From positions 160,603,990-160,667,989 of the forward strand of contig NC_045436.1 in NCBI RefSeq assembly GCF_002776525.5: a stretch of DNA of 64,000 nt, read 5' to 3'. The translations under genes and the position numbers were made by a program. Below are positions 1 to 11,589 of the stretch, piece after piece. Origin of the DNA: Piliocolobus tephrosceles. Lineage: Eukaryota > Chordata > Mammalia > Primates > Cercopithecidae. Position 1 is the first letter of the stretch. Each line of letters begins with the position of its first letter. The notes beneath the pieces are model-generated. The model was not told where the DNA came from and searched no databases. It saw only the letters and a program-made list of their open reading frames with translations.

Positions 1-68
1 AATAAAATAAAAAAATAAAAGCTAGATAATAACAAGTATTGATCAGTATGTGAAAAAATTAGAACCCT

Positions 69-223
69 AAGTGCAATGTCTCACACCTATAATCTCTGCA
101 CTTTGGGAGACTGAGGTAGGAGGACTGCTTGAACTCAGGAGTTTGAGACCAGCCTGGGCAACACATTAAGACTCTCATCTCTGTATTTAAACAAATACAT
201 GAATGAATAATTTTTTTAAAAAA
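69..223 (+). mobile_element. Alu left-arm monomer (FLAM/J-like)
   Basis: Single Alu left arm with degenerate A-rich tail inside an L1, flanked by AGAACCCT at 61-68 and 224-231. Confidence 0.8.
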
Positions 224-497
224 AGAACCCTTATACACTGTTGAGAGGATATAAAATGGTGCAGCTGCTCTGAAAAACTGTTCAACAGTTACTATAAAAA
301 CTGTCTGGAAAACTGTGTGGCAGTTACTCTGAAAGTTAAATATAGCTTAACCAAATGACCCATCAATTTCACTCCTAGATATAGACCCAAGACAATTGAA
401 ATGATATAAATTGGTATAATATTTCTGGGATGTAATCCTATTTGACCCATAAATTCTACCTCTGGTAATATATTCTAAGGAAGTATATATTTTCTTG

Positions 498-622
498 TTT
501 TTTTTTTTTTTTTTTTTTTTTTTGTCCCAGACTATCCTCAAACTCCTGGGCTCAAGTGATCCTCCCACCTCATCCTCCCAAGTAGCTGGGACTAGACTAA
601 TGGCAGGCACCAATGCACACAG
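498..622 (-). mobile_element. Alu fragment (reverse)
   Basis: Poly-T run at 498-523 followed by part of an antisense Alu left arm ending near ACACAGCT. Confidence 0.7.
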
Positions 623-796
623 CTCTAATAAAATATATTCAGACAAGAATGCAAAATATATGTATAAGATGTTTATTGATGTATTGTGTAATAAATTTGG
701 AAATAACCTCAAAGATCTATCAATAAGAGATAAGTTATGACACAGTTTCTATTAGGCAGTGGAATACCTAGCACTTATTTAAAAGGATTTTGTTGA

Positions 797-1090
797 TAGC
801 TGGGTGTGGTGGCTCACGCCTGAAATACTATCACTTCGGGAGGCCAAGGCAGGTGAATCTCCTGAGCTCAGAAGTTTGAGACCAGCCTGAGCAACATGGC
901 AAAACCCAGTGTCTACCAAAAATACAAAAAAAGAACCGGGTGTGGTGGCACACACCTGTGGTTCCAGTTACTTGGGAAGCTGAAGTGGGAGGATCTCTTG
1001 AGCCTGGGAGGTGGAGGCTGCAGTGAGCTGAGATCATTTCACTGCACTCCAACCTGGGTTACAGAGTGAGATCCTGTCTCAAAAAAAAAA
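797..1090 (+). mobile_element. AluJ
   Basis: Full dimer with J-type bases. Its 5' target copy AAAAGGATTTTGTT is at 781-794; the matching 3' copy is at 1491-1505, beyond a second Alu. Confidence 0.85.
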
Positions 1091-1196
1091 GAAGAAGTAG
1101 AAGAAGGAGAAGGAGAAGGAGAAGGAGAAGGAAGAAGGAAGGAGGAAGAAGGAAGAAGGAAGAAGGAGAAGAAGAAGAGAAGAAGAAGAAGAAAAG
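1081..1196 (+). repeat. (GAA/GGA)n purine tract
   Basis: About 115 bases of pure purine GAA/GGA repeats grown from the A-tail of the preceding Alu. Mirror-like polypurine tracts of this kind can form triplex DNA. Confidence 0.9.
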
Positions 1197-1487
1197 GGCA
1201 GGTGCATTGGCTCACGCCTGTAATCCCAGCACTTTGGGAGGCTAAGGTGGGCGGATCACTTGTGGCTAGGAGTTCGAGACCAGCCTGGCCGACATGGTGA
1301 AACCCCATCTCTACTACAAATACAAAAATTAGCTGGGCACGGTGACTGGTGCCTGTAATTCCAGATACTTGGGAGGCTGAGGCAGGACGATTGCTTGAAC
1401 CCGGGAGGCAGAGGTTGCAGTGAGCCGAGATCATACCACTGCACTCGAGCCTGGACAACAGAGTGAAACTGTGTCTCCAAAAAAAAG
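1196..1487 (+). mobile_element. AluS inserted in an Alu tail
   Basis: Full-length AluS lying between the purine tract and the 3' target copy of the upstream AluJ. Confidence 0.85.
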
Positions 1488-1505
1488 ATAAGAGGATTTT
1501 GTGTT

Positions 1506-2110
1506 ACTGGACTGATCAGACTAGGACAAACATCTGCTTTTCTTATTCACTCACCTCTGGGCCCAGTTCCTAGAAGATACCACATATTTGAAGCAACAAA
1601 GGAGAATGTGCAATGTTTGCAAATTCCTTTTCTACAGTTCCTGGTTGTTGGAGGCTATGTTGAGTTGCTTTCTATGTTTCTATTTGACAATTGAGGGTGA
1701 AAGATTCCCTTCAGTGTCCCAAATGAGAGAAGAGAATTGTGATTGGGAGTGGCCAAGGTTCACAATTTCAGCCTGGAGGAAAGTTAAAGAGGTAAGGGCA
1801 GCTCCCACCTTGGAAAGACAATCTCCCCAGGCCTGCAGAAACAGACCTGCAGGACACCAGAGGCCCCTTGTCTACTCCCACATCACTGAAAGAGCTTCCC
1901 TAACTTGAGGCTCAGCAATATTTGCTGATAGCAATATTTGCTATCCTACATTTAGGCAGAGGGTTGCAAACAGTAGGGGCAAGTGCTTGAACTCTGCTTA
2001 GCACTGAGTGGTCTTTGCTGCTTTTGGTCCTGAAATTTCTACCATGTTCCAATGAATCTAAGCACCATCTAGTCTCGGGGTCAGGGTGGGGTAGCCAGCC
2101 TAAATTTTGG
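1506..2110. other. Unrecognised intergenic sequence
   Basis: No coding region or repeat family recognised. The short open frames here lack any known motif. Confidence 0.4.
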
Positions 2111-2158
2111 GATTTTTGTTGTTGGGATTTTTGTTGTTGTTGTTTGTTTGTGTGTTTT

Positions 2159-2306
2159 GAGACAGAGTTTTGCTCTTCTTGCCTAGGCTGGAGTGCAGTG
2201 GAGCGATCTTGGCTCACTGCAACCTCCACCTCCCAGGTTCAAACGATTCTCCTGCCTTGGCCTTCCAAAGTGCTGGGATTATAGGTGTGAGCCACCATTC
2301 CCGGCC
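2159..2306 (-). mobile_element. Alu with internal deletion
   Basis: Reverse Alu that jumps from CTCCTGCCT to GGCCTTCCAAAGTGCTGG, losing about 140 bases of the middle. Confidence 0.85.
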
Positions 2307-2484
2307 TTTGATAGTTCTTAAGGTATCTATTTGTTGAAAGGAAAGATGTCCATGATGTTAAGTAGAAAAGGAAAGCTGACTACGTTAGGACATAGATATG
2401 TTCATATGCTGGACCATATTCACATGTGTATCAAAACATCACATTGTACACCTGAAATATATGCAATTTTAAAAGCTGAAAAAG

Positions 2485-2600
2485 AGTGTGTGTGTGTATA
2501 TATATACACACACATATACACACATATATATACACACACATATACACACACATATACACACATATATATACACACATATATATACACACATATATATAGT
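2485..2600. repeat. Compound TG/TATACACA microsatellite
   Basis: GTGTGTGTATATATATACACACACATATACAC and similar units. It is an alternating purine-pyrimidine tract, partly self-complementary. Confidence 0.9.
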
Positions 2601-3052
2601 GATTTCTATTTTTTGTATTAAAAGCATACAAGTTGTTTGTATAGAGAAAATATCTTGATGGACATATATCCAGCATGGTAACAGTGGCTATTGCTGGATG
2701 GTGTGTTTTGGAGGTGATCCTTTTTTTCTTTTGTATTCTTCATCAGCATTTTATTTTTATTTTGCAATGAGCATGTATTTTATAAATAGTATAAATAAAA
2801 CTTTTTTTTAAAAGATGCCAGTGTGAGAGGGTCAGGTAGATATTATTGGCCTCAATAGCTACACTTCGGAGCTTGACAGATCAACAGTGACACGTACAAA
2901 AGCACACAACACAGGGTGGTTCCTGATTGCAGGGCAGAGGGCGCTACTTTCTGCCCGATATTTATCTCTCACCAGATGTTTGTGGTCATGTCTCCTCCTG
3001 CATTATATCGAAGTTAAAGGAATGTCAGAACCTGGTCTGCTAAATGGAGGAT

Positions 3053-3475
3053 TGCTAAGGGCTGAATTGTATCCTGCCCCTTCAAATTCATATGGTGAAG
3101 TCCTAACCCATAGTACTTCAGAATGTGGCCCTATTTGGAGATAGGAGCTTTACACAGGTGCTTAAGTTAAGATGAGGGAATGAGGGTAGCCCCTAATCCA
3201 ATCTGACTGGTGTCCTCTAAGGGAAATTTGGATACACAAACAGACGCCAGGGATTAACCTACCCAGAGGAAAGGCCACGTGAGGACACAGCAAGAAGGTG
3301 GCCAGATGTGCAAGCCAATGTGCAAGCCAAGGAGAGAGGCCTCAGAAGAAGCCAAACCTGCTGACACCTTGGACTTCCCAGCCTTCAGATTTGTGAGAAA
3401 TAAATTGCTGTTGTTTTAAGTCACTCGGTCTATGATATTTTGTTATAAAAGCCCTAGCAAACTAATATGAGGATA
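3053..3475 (+). mobile_element. MaLR/ERVL-type solo LTR
   Basis: TGCTAAGGGCTGAATTGT start, TCATATGGTGAAGTCCTAACCC, CCAAGGAGAGAGGCCTCAGA, and an AATAAA signal in GAGAAATAAATTGCTGTTG. No internal retroviral sequence is adjacent. Confidence 0.7.
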
Positions 3476-3899
3476 TTCATCATTCTATGTTTTTGTGCAT
3501 TGAAATGTATAAATATTTCAGCCTCAATATTTTCACAGATGCTGTCTTTTTTGTCTTCATTCACAGTAGCTTTCTTCAACAAATATTTCATAAAAACAAC
3601 TTCATAATATAAATTGTCTCTATTTATGATTCCGCACAATTATGGGCTTCCACAATTTCATTTTATTCCAGTACAGAACATAAATTTATCTAATTAAAAA
3701 TAGGTGCTTCAGCAAAAGATTCATCCTGCAAGTTGAGATATTCTAAAATGCAATTACAGAATTTCAACATTAATATTGTATACTATTTGAGGGCTTATTG
3801 TTTAATTTGTTCAATACTCACTGTGCTTATGAAAGGATAAACTTCAAGTTTCTCTGTTTGCAAATCATTTTTCCAATAACCGCATTTTGGTATTTCATT
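3476..3899. other. Unrecognised intergenic sequence
   Basis: AT-rich sequence with no recognised gene or repeat. Confidence 0.4.
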
Positions 3900-4140
3900 T
3901 GACAAATACTTTGATTAAAACTTTTTATAAGCATATGAAAATGTGCTCAACTTTATTATTCATCAGAAAAATACCAGTGAAAACTCCAGTGAGATACTAG
4001 AATGGGGAATCATGAAGATTGACACTACCAAGTGTTGGCAAAGATAAGTTGCAACTGGAATTCTCAGATGTTGCTGTAGGAACACAAAATGGTATAGTAG
4101 CTGGGGCCATGGCATTACGTTATAAAGGTAGATTCATTAT

Positions 4141-4430
4141 GGCCGGGTGCGGTGGCTCATGCCTGTAATCCCAGCACTTTGGGAGGCTGAGGCAGTGGAT
4201 CACCTGAGGTCGGGAGTTCGAGACCAGCCTGACCAACATGGGAAAACCCCATCTCTACTAAAAATACGAAATTAGCCAGGTGTGGTGGCACATGCCTGTA
4301 ATCCCAGCTACTAGGGAGGCTGAGGCAGGAAAATTGCTTGAACCGGGTAGGTGGAGGTTGCAGTGAGCCGAGATCATGCCATTGCACTCCAGTCTGGGTA
4401 ACAAGAGCAAAACTCTCTCAAAAATAAATA
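4141..4430 (+). mobile_element. AluS
   Basis: Full length, flanked by AAAGGTAGATTCATTA (4124-4139) and AAGTTAGATTCATTA (4431-4445). Confidence 0.9.
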
Positions 4431-4525
4431 AAGTTAGATTCATTACCATACGATCCAGAAATTCTACTTCCAGATATTTACCCAAGAGAAATAAAAACAT
4501 GTCCGAACAAAAACATGTACATGAT

Positions 4526-4701
4526 AGTAGGGTGTGGTGGTGGATACCTGTAATCCCAGCTACTCAGGAAGCTGATGCAGGAGAATCGCTTGAACCTAGG
4601 AGGTGGAGGTTGCAGCGAGCCGAGATCGCGCCACTGCACTCCAGTCTGGGTGATAGAGTCTGGGACTCCGTCTCAAAAAAAAAAAAAAAAAACAACCCAC
4701 A
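4526..4701 (+). mobile_element. Alu right-arm-only insertion
   Basis: Only the right monomer plus A-tail, yet with a target duplication around ACATGTACATGA on both sides (about 4513-4524 and 4707-4718). Confidence 0.85.
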
Positions 4702-5145
4702 AAACAACATGTACATGAGTGTTTATAGCAGCATTATTCATAATAGCCCCAACTAGAAACAACACAAATGTCCATCAGCATTAAATGGATAAACAAAGTG
4801 TGATACACTCATACCACAGAAACCTATTCAGTAATACAAAGAAAGGACATAATACAGACAATAACATGGATACATCCTAAAAATAGTATGTTAAGAGAAA
4901 GAAGTCAATCACAAAAGATTCCATACTCTGTGAATCTACTCATATGAAATTCGGTATTATGTAAAACTATAGGGACAGAAAGAGAATCAATGTTTGCCTG
5001 GGGCCAGGGTTAGGGGAGATAAGTGAATATATACAAGTATGAGAAAACTTTCTGGGGTGAAGAATTGCTCCATTTTTTGATTTGGTTAAATGATTAGACA
5101 CAATAACCAAAATTTACCAACCTGGACACTTAAAATTGGTATAAA

Positions 5146-5435
5146 TAGGCAGGGCATGGTGGCTCACGCCTATAATCCCAGCACTTTGGGAGGCTGAGGC
5201 AGGTGGATCACGAGGTCAGGAGTTCAAGACTAGCCTGACAACATGGTGAAACCCCGTCTCTACTGAAAATACAAAAATTAGCTGGGCACAGTGGCAGATG
5301 CTTGTAATCCCAGCTACTCGGGAGGCTAAGGCAGGAGAATGGCTTGAACTGAGGAGGCAGAGGTTGCATTGAGCCAAGATTGCGCCATTGCACGGTAGCC
5401 TGGGCAATACAGTGAGACTCTGTCTCAAAAAAAAA
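5146..5435 (+). mobile_element. AluS (Sc/Sp-like)
   Basis: Full length with ATCACGAGGTCAGGAG. Target duplication AATTRGTATAAATA at 5134-5147 and 5436-5449. Confidence 0.9.
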
Positions 5436-5754
5436 AATTAGTATAAATATTACCTTGATAAACAAAAAGGAGAAAGCAGTTTCCAACCAATTTTGAACAA
5501 AATACAACCAAAATTAAGAGGACTTGTTTGTACAAAATTCAGTACAATGGTTGAATATCTATATTGGTTTATAAAATAGATATTAAAAGGCTTAAACATT
5601 TTTAAACATCAGACTGATGACAGGTAGCAGAGAGAAAACACATAATGCCATATTGAAATATGTTTTTATATTCAATGTCAACATTGTCACATGATTTTGT
5701 AATCTAGTTATTCTGTGCATATGTAAAAATATTTGTAAATTTTAGCAATTACAG

Positions 5755-6061
5755 GTTTTTTTTATTTTTTATTTTTTTTGAGACAGAGTCTTGCTCTGTC
5801 TCCTAGGCTGGAGAGCAATGGCGCAATCTCGGCTCACTGCAACCTCTGCCTCCTGGGTTCAAGCAATTCTCCTGCCTCAGCCTCCTGAGTAGTTGGGATT
5901 ACAGTCACCTGCCACCAAATCCGGCTAATTTTTGTATTTTTAGTAGAGACGGGGTTTCACCATGTTGGTCAGGCTGGTCTTGAACTCCTGACCTCAGGTG
6001 ATCCGCCCACCTCAGCCTCCCAAAGTGCTGGGATTACAGGCGTGAGCCATCGCGCCTGGTC
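5755..6061 (-). mobile_element. AluSx
   Basis: Full-length reverse Alu, with AGCAATTACAG before and GGCAATTACAG after it. Confidence 0.9.
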
Positions 6062-6249
6062 TGGCAATTACAGTTTCTTTTTGAAAATTAAAAGAATTAG
6101 TTTTTGAGAGTTTGAATATAATTATAAATTATGTGTGTACCAAATCCAAATGCAAGTAAATATCTTTAGTAAGAACACTACTTTTTTCAAAATGTGTATG
6201 TATGTTATCACCACAAACATTAGCCAATTTTCTTTAGCATTGAAATTTT

Positions 6250-6406
6250 TATGTTTTTAAGCTGGAGTCTTACTCTGTCACCCAGGCTGGAGTGCAGTGG
6301 CGTGGTCTCAACTCACTGCAGCCTCCACATCCCAGGTTCAAGCAATTATCCTGCCTCAGCCTCCTCAGTAGCTGAGATTACAGGGACACATTACTACTCT
6401 CATCTA

Positions 6407-6455
<49 letters not shown>

Positions 6456-6465
6456 NNNNNNNNNN

Positions 6466-6518
<53 letters not shown>

Positions 6519-6596
6519 AGTAAAGACAGGCAGGCTGGTCTTGAGCTCCTGACCTCAGGGGATCCACCCACCTCAGCCTCTCAAAGTCCTGGCGTG
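6250..6596 (-). mobile_element. Alu split by a TG expansion and assembly gap
   Basis: Reverse Alu whose middle is replaced by a long TG run. Alu sequence resumes at TTTAGTAAAGACAGGCAGG. Confidence 0.85.
6410..6516 (+). repeat. (TG)n microsatellite with 10-N gap
   Basis: Pure TG on both sides of ten N at 6456-6465. The true length is unknown because the gap lies in the repeat. Confidence 0.97.
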
Positions 6597-6599
6597 AAA

Positions 6600-7020
6600 A
6601 TTTTAATTTATTATAGAATAACAGTCATACTAATTTCATACATTAAACCTTCAAGAGAATAAACTTCAAAAGCTTTACTTTGATTCTATGCACTGCATAG
6701 AAATAATTAAATAATTACTAGACTGAACTGGTTTTCTATTTGAAGCTGATGGCAATGATATACAATTAGCACCATTCAACCGTAAAATTTTTCTTCATCA
6801 CGTATACTGCTATCACTTTTTCTATATACACAATAAAAAATGGGGAGAAAACGAGCAAAAATATGAATGTTGTTTCATCTAAAAGCCATGCGTCATAGAG
6901 TGACAGATAAATCCACCTTTTGCAGCTACACATGTTAACGGTCAACTTTAGGCACAGACATAAAATAACTTCTAGCTTTAGAAACAGATGTTGATGTTTC
7001 TTCAAAAATTTGTATTTATG
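6600..7020. other. Unrecognised intergenic sequence
   Basis: No gene or repeat family recognised. Confidence 0.4.
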
Positions 7021-7305
7021 GCCGGGCATGATGGCTCACACCTGTAATCCCAGCACTTTGGGAGGCCAAGGCGGAGTGATCACTTGAACTCAGGAGTTTG
7101 AGACCAGCCTGAACAACAAAGAAAAAAAAAATAGCCAGGCATGGTGGCACACACCTGTGGTCTCAGCTGCATGGGAGACTAAGGCAGGAGGATCACTTGG
7201 GCCTGAGAGGTCAAGGCTGCAGTGAGCTGTGTTCATACCACTGCACTCCAGACTGGTGACAGACTGAGACTTTGTCTCAAAACAAAAACAAAAACAAAAC
7301 CCAAA
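7021..7305 (+). mobile_element. AluJb
   Basis: Full length with a short, A-rich middle linker and a CAAAA-rich tail. Flanked by decayed copies of TTTGTATTT. Confidence 0.85.
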
Positions 7306-7809
7306 AACGTTTTGTATTTGTTCATATTATCAGTGATATAATTACAGCCTACATGGTGATGTAAATGTTGACATGTTATGTGCAAGTATCCTATCATCGT
7401 TAACCTTCTTAGTTAACAGATACTCATTACTTAATTTTTTTATTAAATACACACTTCGTAATTCTCAAAGGGGTCAGGAAATGGAATGGATTATTATTGG
7501 TCATTCTTCAGAATTAGGGGGAGAGTTGTCCTTTCTAGATATGCATCTCATGACTACTAGATGAGATCATGAAAGAAGCTAGAAGTACAATGTGGAGGTT
7601 TTCCAAACCCATCCCAGTTTATTTTTTTAGTGAGGTAAAGTTTTAGTGAGGTGAAATGCAAAGATTTTAAGTGTATTCCTCATACAGTTTTAACAAAGGT
7701 ATATGCCCATGTAACCTGTACTCAAATAAAGCATAGAATGTTCTCATTACTCCAAAAAGCTCCTTCACTTCACCTTCCAGTTAATTCCAACCCCTATAGG
7801 TTACCTGTG

Positions 7810-8109
7810 TTTTTTGTTTGTTTGTTTGAGACAGGGTTTCACTCTGTTGCCCAGGCTGGAGTGCAATGGCATGATCTCAGCTCACTGCAATCTCAACCTC
7901 CCATAGCTCAGGCGATCCTCCTGCCTCAGTCCCTCAAGTAGCTGGGATTACAGATGCATGTCACCATGCCCGGCTAGTTTTTGTATTTTTAGTGGAGACA
8001 GGGTTTACCTATGTTGCCCAGGCTGGTCTTGAATTCCTGGGCTCAAACGATCCACCTGCCTCAACTTTCCAAAGTATTGGGATTATAGACATGAGTCACT
8101 GTGCCCAGC
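7810..8109 (-). mobile_element. AluJ
   Basis: Full-length reverse Alu with CCTATAGG on both sides. Confidence 0.9.
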
Positions 8110-8286
8110 CTATAGGTGACGCGTGTTCTGATTTCTATTGCCACGCATTTGTTTTGCTTGTTTAAAAACTGTATGAAAATGGAATTATACAATATAAATT
8201 CTTGTGAGTTTGGCCTTTTTTTAATCTCCTCAACATTGTGAAGTAAGATTCAACTACAGTATTGCATGTATCAATACAGTGGTTTG

Positions 8287-8588
8287 TCCTTTTTTCTTTT
8301 TCTTTTTTTGAGACAGAGTCTCACTCTGTCGCCCAGGCTGGAGTGCAGAAGCGTGATCTCAGCTCACTGCAACCTCCACCTTCCAGGTTCAAGCAATTCT
8401 CCTGCCTCAGCCTCCTGAGTAGCTGGGATTACAGGTGCAAGCCACCATGCCCAGCTAATTTTTGTATTTTTAGTAGAAACGGGTTTCACCATGTTGGTCA
8501 GGCTGGTCTCGAACTCCTGACCTCGTGATCTGCCCACCCTGGCCTCCCAAAGTGCTGGGATTACAGGCGTGAGTCACTGCACCTGGGC
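8287..8588 (-). mobile_element. AluS
   Basis: Full-length reverse Alu with CTCGTGATCTGCCCACC. Confidence 0.9.
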
Positions 8589-8732
8589 CTCTTCTTTCAG
8601 TTTTTAAACTGCTGAGTGGTATTCTGTTCCATGCATCTATCACTATTTATTTATCCATTTTCCTACTGATGGATATTTTTCTTCAGTGGTTAATACTTTT
8701 TGTGTCCTGTCTAAAAAGAGTCATTTTCTTTT

Positions 8733-9030
8733 TCTTTCTTTTTTTTTTTGAGACGGAGTCTCGCTCTGTCGCCCAGGCTGGAGTGCAGTGGCGTGATCTC
8801 GGCTCACTGCAACCTCCGCCTCCCGGGTTCACGCCATTCTCCTGCCTCAGCCTCCTGAGTAGCTGGGACTACAGGCGCCCGCCACCACACCCTGCTAATT
8901 TTTTGTATTTTTAGTAGAGACGGGGTTTCATCGTGTTAGCCAGGATGGTCTTGATCTCCTGACTTCGTGATCCGCCTGCCTCGGCCTCCCAAAGTGCTGG
9001 GATTACAGGAGTGAGCCACCGTGCCCAGCC
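8733..9030 (-). mobile_element. AluY
   Basis: Reverse Alu with Y-type bases. Target duplication AAAAGAGTCATTTTCTT precedes it (about 8714-8731) and follows it (about 9031-9047). Confidence 0.9.
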
Positions 9031-9584
9031 AAAAGAGTCATTTTCTTAAAAGTGTTACTGGATGAGCATAAGTTTTTAATTTTGATGAAGTCTAGGGTAT
9101 CAATTTTTTTACAGTTAGTGCTTTTGTGTTCTAAGAAATCTTTGCTTACTCCAAGATTGCAAAGACATTGTTCTATGTTATTTTCTAGAGGCATTATAAT
9201 TCTAGTTTTATACATAGAAGAATGATCTATCTCAAATCACTGTTTATTAGTAATGTGAGGTAGGAATTGGCATGGTTAATTTTTATCTATATTAGGCAAC
9301 TTTTTTGAGCCCAATTTACCCCCTCTACAAAGTGATTAAAGGCTACCTCAGAGTAGAATTGAAAATAAAGTTATTAATGTTAGCATTTAGCACAGAGTAG
9401 GTGTAGAATAATGTAGTTCAATAAAGATCATCTTATATTTTTGTGGATGTCTTGAATGTCCTACAATAGTCCTGCCCATTTTCTCGTGGTCCTTTAAAAG
9501 TGTAACACCCTCAATTAGCATGAACACAAGTAATCCAAACTGGCACTTCATGTAAATTCCAGTAACTCTTTGAGCAAGTATGAT

Positions 9585-9720
9585 CTTCATTTTGAAGATG
9601 ATTAAACCGGCTGAGAAAACATAAATAACTTGCCCAAGGAAACAGCTAGTAAGTGGTAAGTGGTAAGTGATATTCCAAATTAGGTCCAAGTTCAAAGCTC
9701 ACATCATATTCACCACATTC
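9585..9720 (-). mobile_element. MIR
   Basis: Contains AACTTGCCCAAGGAAACAGC and TAGTAAGTGG, the MIR core read on the minus strand. GTAAGTG is locally repeated. Confidence 0.75.
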
Positions 9721-9729
9721 CTTTGACTC

Positions 9730-9893
9730 TTTTTTTTTTTTTTTGAGACAGGATCTCACTCTGTCACCCAGGCTAAGGGGCAGTGTGCCATCATAGCTCA
9801 CTGCAGCCTCAAATGCCTGGGCTCAAGCGATCCTCCCACCTCTGCCTCTGGAATAGGTGGGACTACAGGCATGTACCATGACACCTGGCTAAT
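9730..9893 (-). mobile_element. Alu right-arm-only insertion (FRAM-like)
   Basis: Poly-T followed by only the right monomer, ending at GGCTAATG. CCTTTGACTC before and CCTTTGACCTC after mark the target site. Confidence 0.8.
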
Positions 9894-9899
9894 GCCTTT

Positions 9900-11220
9900 G
9901 ACCTCTTCATTGGGCCTGACATTCGTGTTAACATGGTCCTTTGGAGTCATCTGGACGTTTTTGTGACGAGCACTTAGAGATAGCCCTCATTTTCAGCCTG
10001 TTTGAAACAACATTTTCCTGGTGCATCTTCTACCACGATCATGATGCTCTGTCAACAGTCTGCAAATGAGCCTCGCATGTCTTCCCCGCATCTTAGTCTT
10101 CTCCATTTGGTCACACTCCTCTCTGCTATCCATCCATGATTCACACCCAGGGAAGTACAGCCCTCCAAGGAGCGGGTGTTTTCGACCTGCTGCACTTAGT
10201 GGGCAGGGTTCAGGGATTCTGAACATCATACCGTGCAAGGAGCAGACCCACAAAAGGAGTCCTTCAGCCCAGTAGGCCAATAGTATACCTTCCCTCCCAG
10301 GTTTGACTAACTCCTGACTGTCTTTAGGGACCCATTCTCCTCTGTGAGGCTTTCTCTGTCCAGCCAGGCCCCAGGTCATCTCTGTCTCTTGAACGACAAT
10401 CTGCTAACACCACCTCTGCTGCTCCTATAGAGATTTCAGTCCTGTGTTTTCTAGTTTCCTTCTCTTCTGGGTGCCTTTCTGTTGAAACACATTGAAGGCA
10501 CTCTGGCTTCAGGAAGCAAGTCTGCTTACTCACCTATCTAGCACTTCATGAGTGCGATGCTTCATTTGCTCAGTCATTCAGTCAAAAAAATGATTTAAAA
10601 AGGCCTCAATCAGTAGAGCTGTAGGAATTTCTTCAGGGGTTGTAGGCAGAGAGACGTGAACAGTGGCCTTTCTACAGAATGAGTATAAATATGTATGCTC
10701 TTGATGCCTGTGAGAGACCTGGGAGCAGGGACGGATGCAGGGGAAGGCTTCAGCCATGGCTGACCCTTGCGTAGAGCTCAAGGCAGCAACAGAGAGATGA
10801 GAGAGCCGAAACCGCCTGTCAGCACTCAATTCTGCACTGGCAGTCCCTGTGATTCACGCACCAGGCCATTAATTCAGTAAGAAGCCGCTCAATGGGCAGA
10901 TGAACAAAAACAGGAGGCCCTTCTGAGAGCCATAAATTCACTCTCCTAACAGCTTTATATACTTGAAAGTGAAGGGTATTCCAGGAGCACCGGGGAAACG
11001 ACTCAGAGACTCAGTTTCTAACAGAAAACCAGGAAATTCTATTCTACAGCTAACAAATTGAGGACTTACTTTGTGAAGGTGGTTAGGTTGGCACAGAGAT
11101 GAATAAAAAGCCAGGGTTTACTCTTTTGGGAGTTCAAAAACTGGTATTTTTTCCTCCTCCATTCTACTTTTTCCTCTTCCACCTCCATATCTAATCCTAA
11201 GAACTATCCCCTTAATACCC
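9900..11220. other. Unrecognised intergenic sequence
   Basis: About 1.3 kb of mixed composition with no recognised repeat. Open frames on both strands up to 128 codons overlap, lack known motifs and have no visible promoter or splice context, so I do not call a gene. Confidence 0.45.
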
Positions 11221-11585
11221 TTGTATGAGTCTGTTTTCACACTGCTATAAAGAACTTTCCAAGACTGGGTAATTTATAAAGGAAAGAGGTTTAATTGACT
11301 CACAGTTTCCTATGGCTTGGGAGGCCTCAGGAAACTTACAATCATGGCAGAAGGGGAAGTAGGCATGTCTTGCAAGGCAACAGGCAAGAGAGAGGGTGTG
11401 TCAGTGTAAAGAAACTACCATTTATAAAACCATCAGATCTCATGAGAATTCACTCACTATCACAAGAACAGCATGGGGGAAACCACCCCCATAATCCAAT
11501 CACTACCCACCAGGTGTCTCTCTAAACACCTGAGGATTGCAATTCAACATGGGATTTGGGCGAGGACACAAACCCTAACCAGATC
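11221..11585 (-). mobile_element. MST-type MaLR solo LTR
   Basis: Reads in reverse: TGTATGAGTCTGTTTTCACA, GACTGGGTAATTTATAAAGG, ATAAAACCATCAGATCTCAT, GGGGGAAACCACCCCCAT. Nearly full length. Confidence 0.9.
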
Positions 11586-11589
11586 AACC

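Larger units (their letters stand above)
1..775 (+). mobile_element. L1 3' region, interrupted
   Basis: Pieces at 1-60, 232-499 and 623-775 read like the L1 ORF2/3' end (GGTGCAGC...CTGTTC, CACTCCTAGATATAGACCCAAG, ATCAATAAG...GGAATACC). Two Alu fragments interrupt it. Confidence 0.75.
3900..5460 (+). mobile_element. L1M 3' half, interrupted by three Alus
   Basis: Pieces at 3900-4140, 4431-4525, 4702-5145 and 5436-5460 follow the L1 ORF2/3' UTR order (AAGTGTTGGCAAAGATAAG, CCCAAGAGAAATAAAAACATG, TGTTTATAGCAGCATTATTC, GCCTGGGGCCAGGG). Confidence 0.8.
7615..9240 (-). mobile_element. Ancient L1, antisense, cut by three Alus
   Basis: Pieces at 7615-7809, 8110-8286, 8589-8732 and 9031-9240 look like reverse-strand L1M (GGTAAAGTTTTAGTGAGG, TGGAATTATACAATATAAA, CTAAGAAATCTTTGCTTACTCC). 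Confidence 0.65.

Noticed and set aside
1039..1458. 139-codon minus-strand frame
   Set aside because: It is the antisense translation of two Alus and a GAA tract. The same Alu-type peptide pattern recurs throughout the window.
2331..2676. Tyr/Thr/His-rich frames on both strands
   Set aside because: These are translations of the TATACACA microsatellite.
10066..10379. Overlapping open frames on both strands (up to 128 codons)
   Set aside because: No known motif, no splice or promoter context, and frames on opposite strands overlap. Expected by chance in unconstrained sequence.
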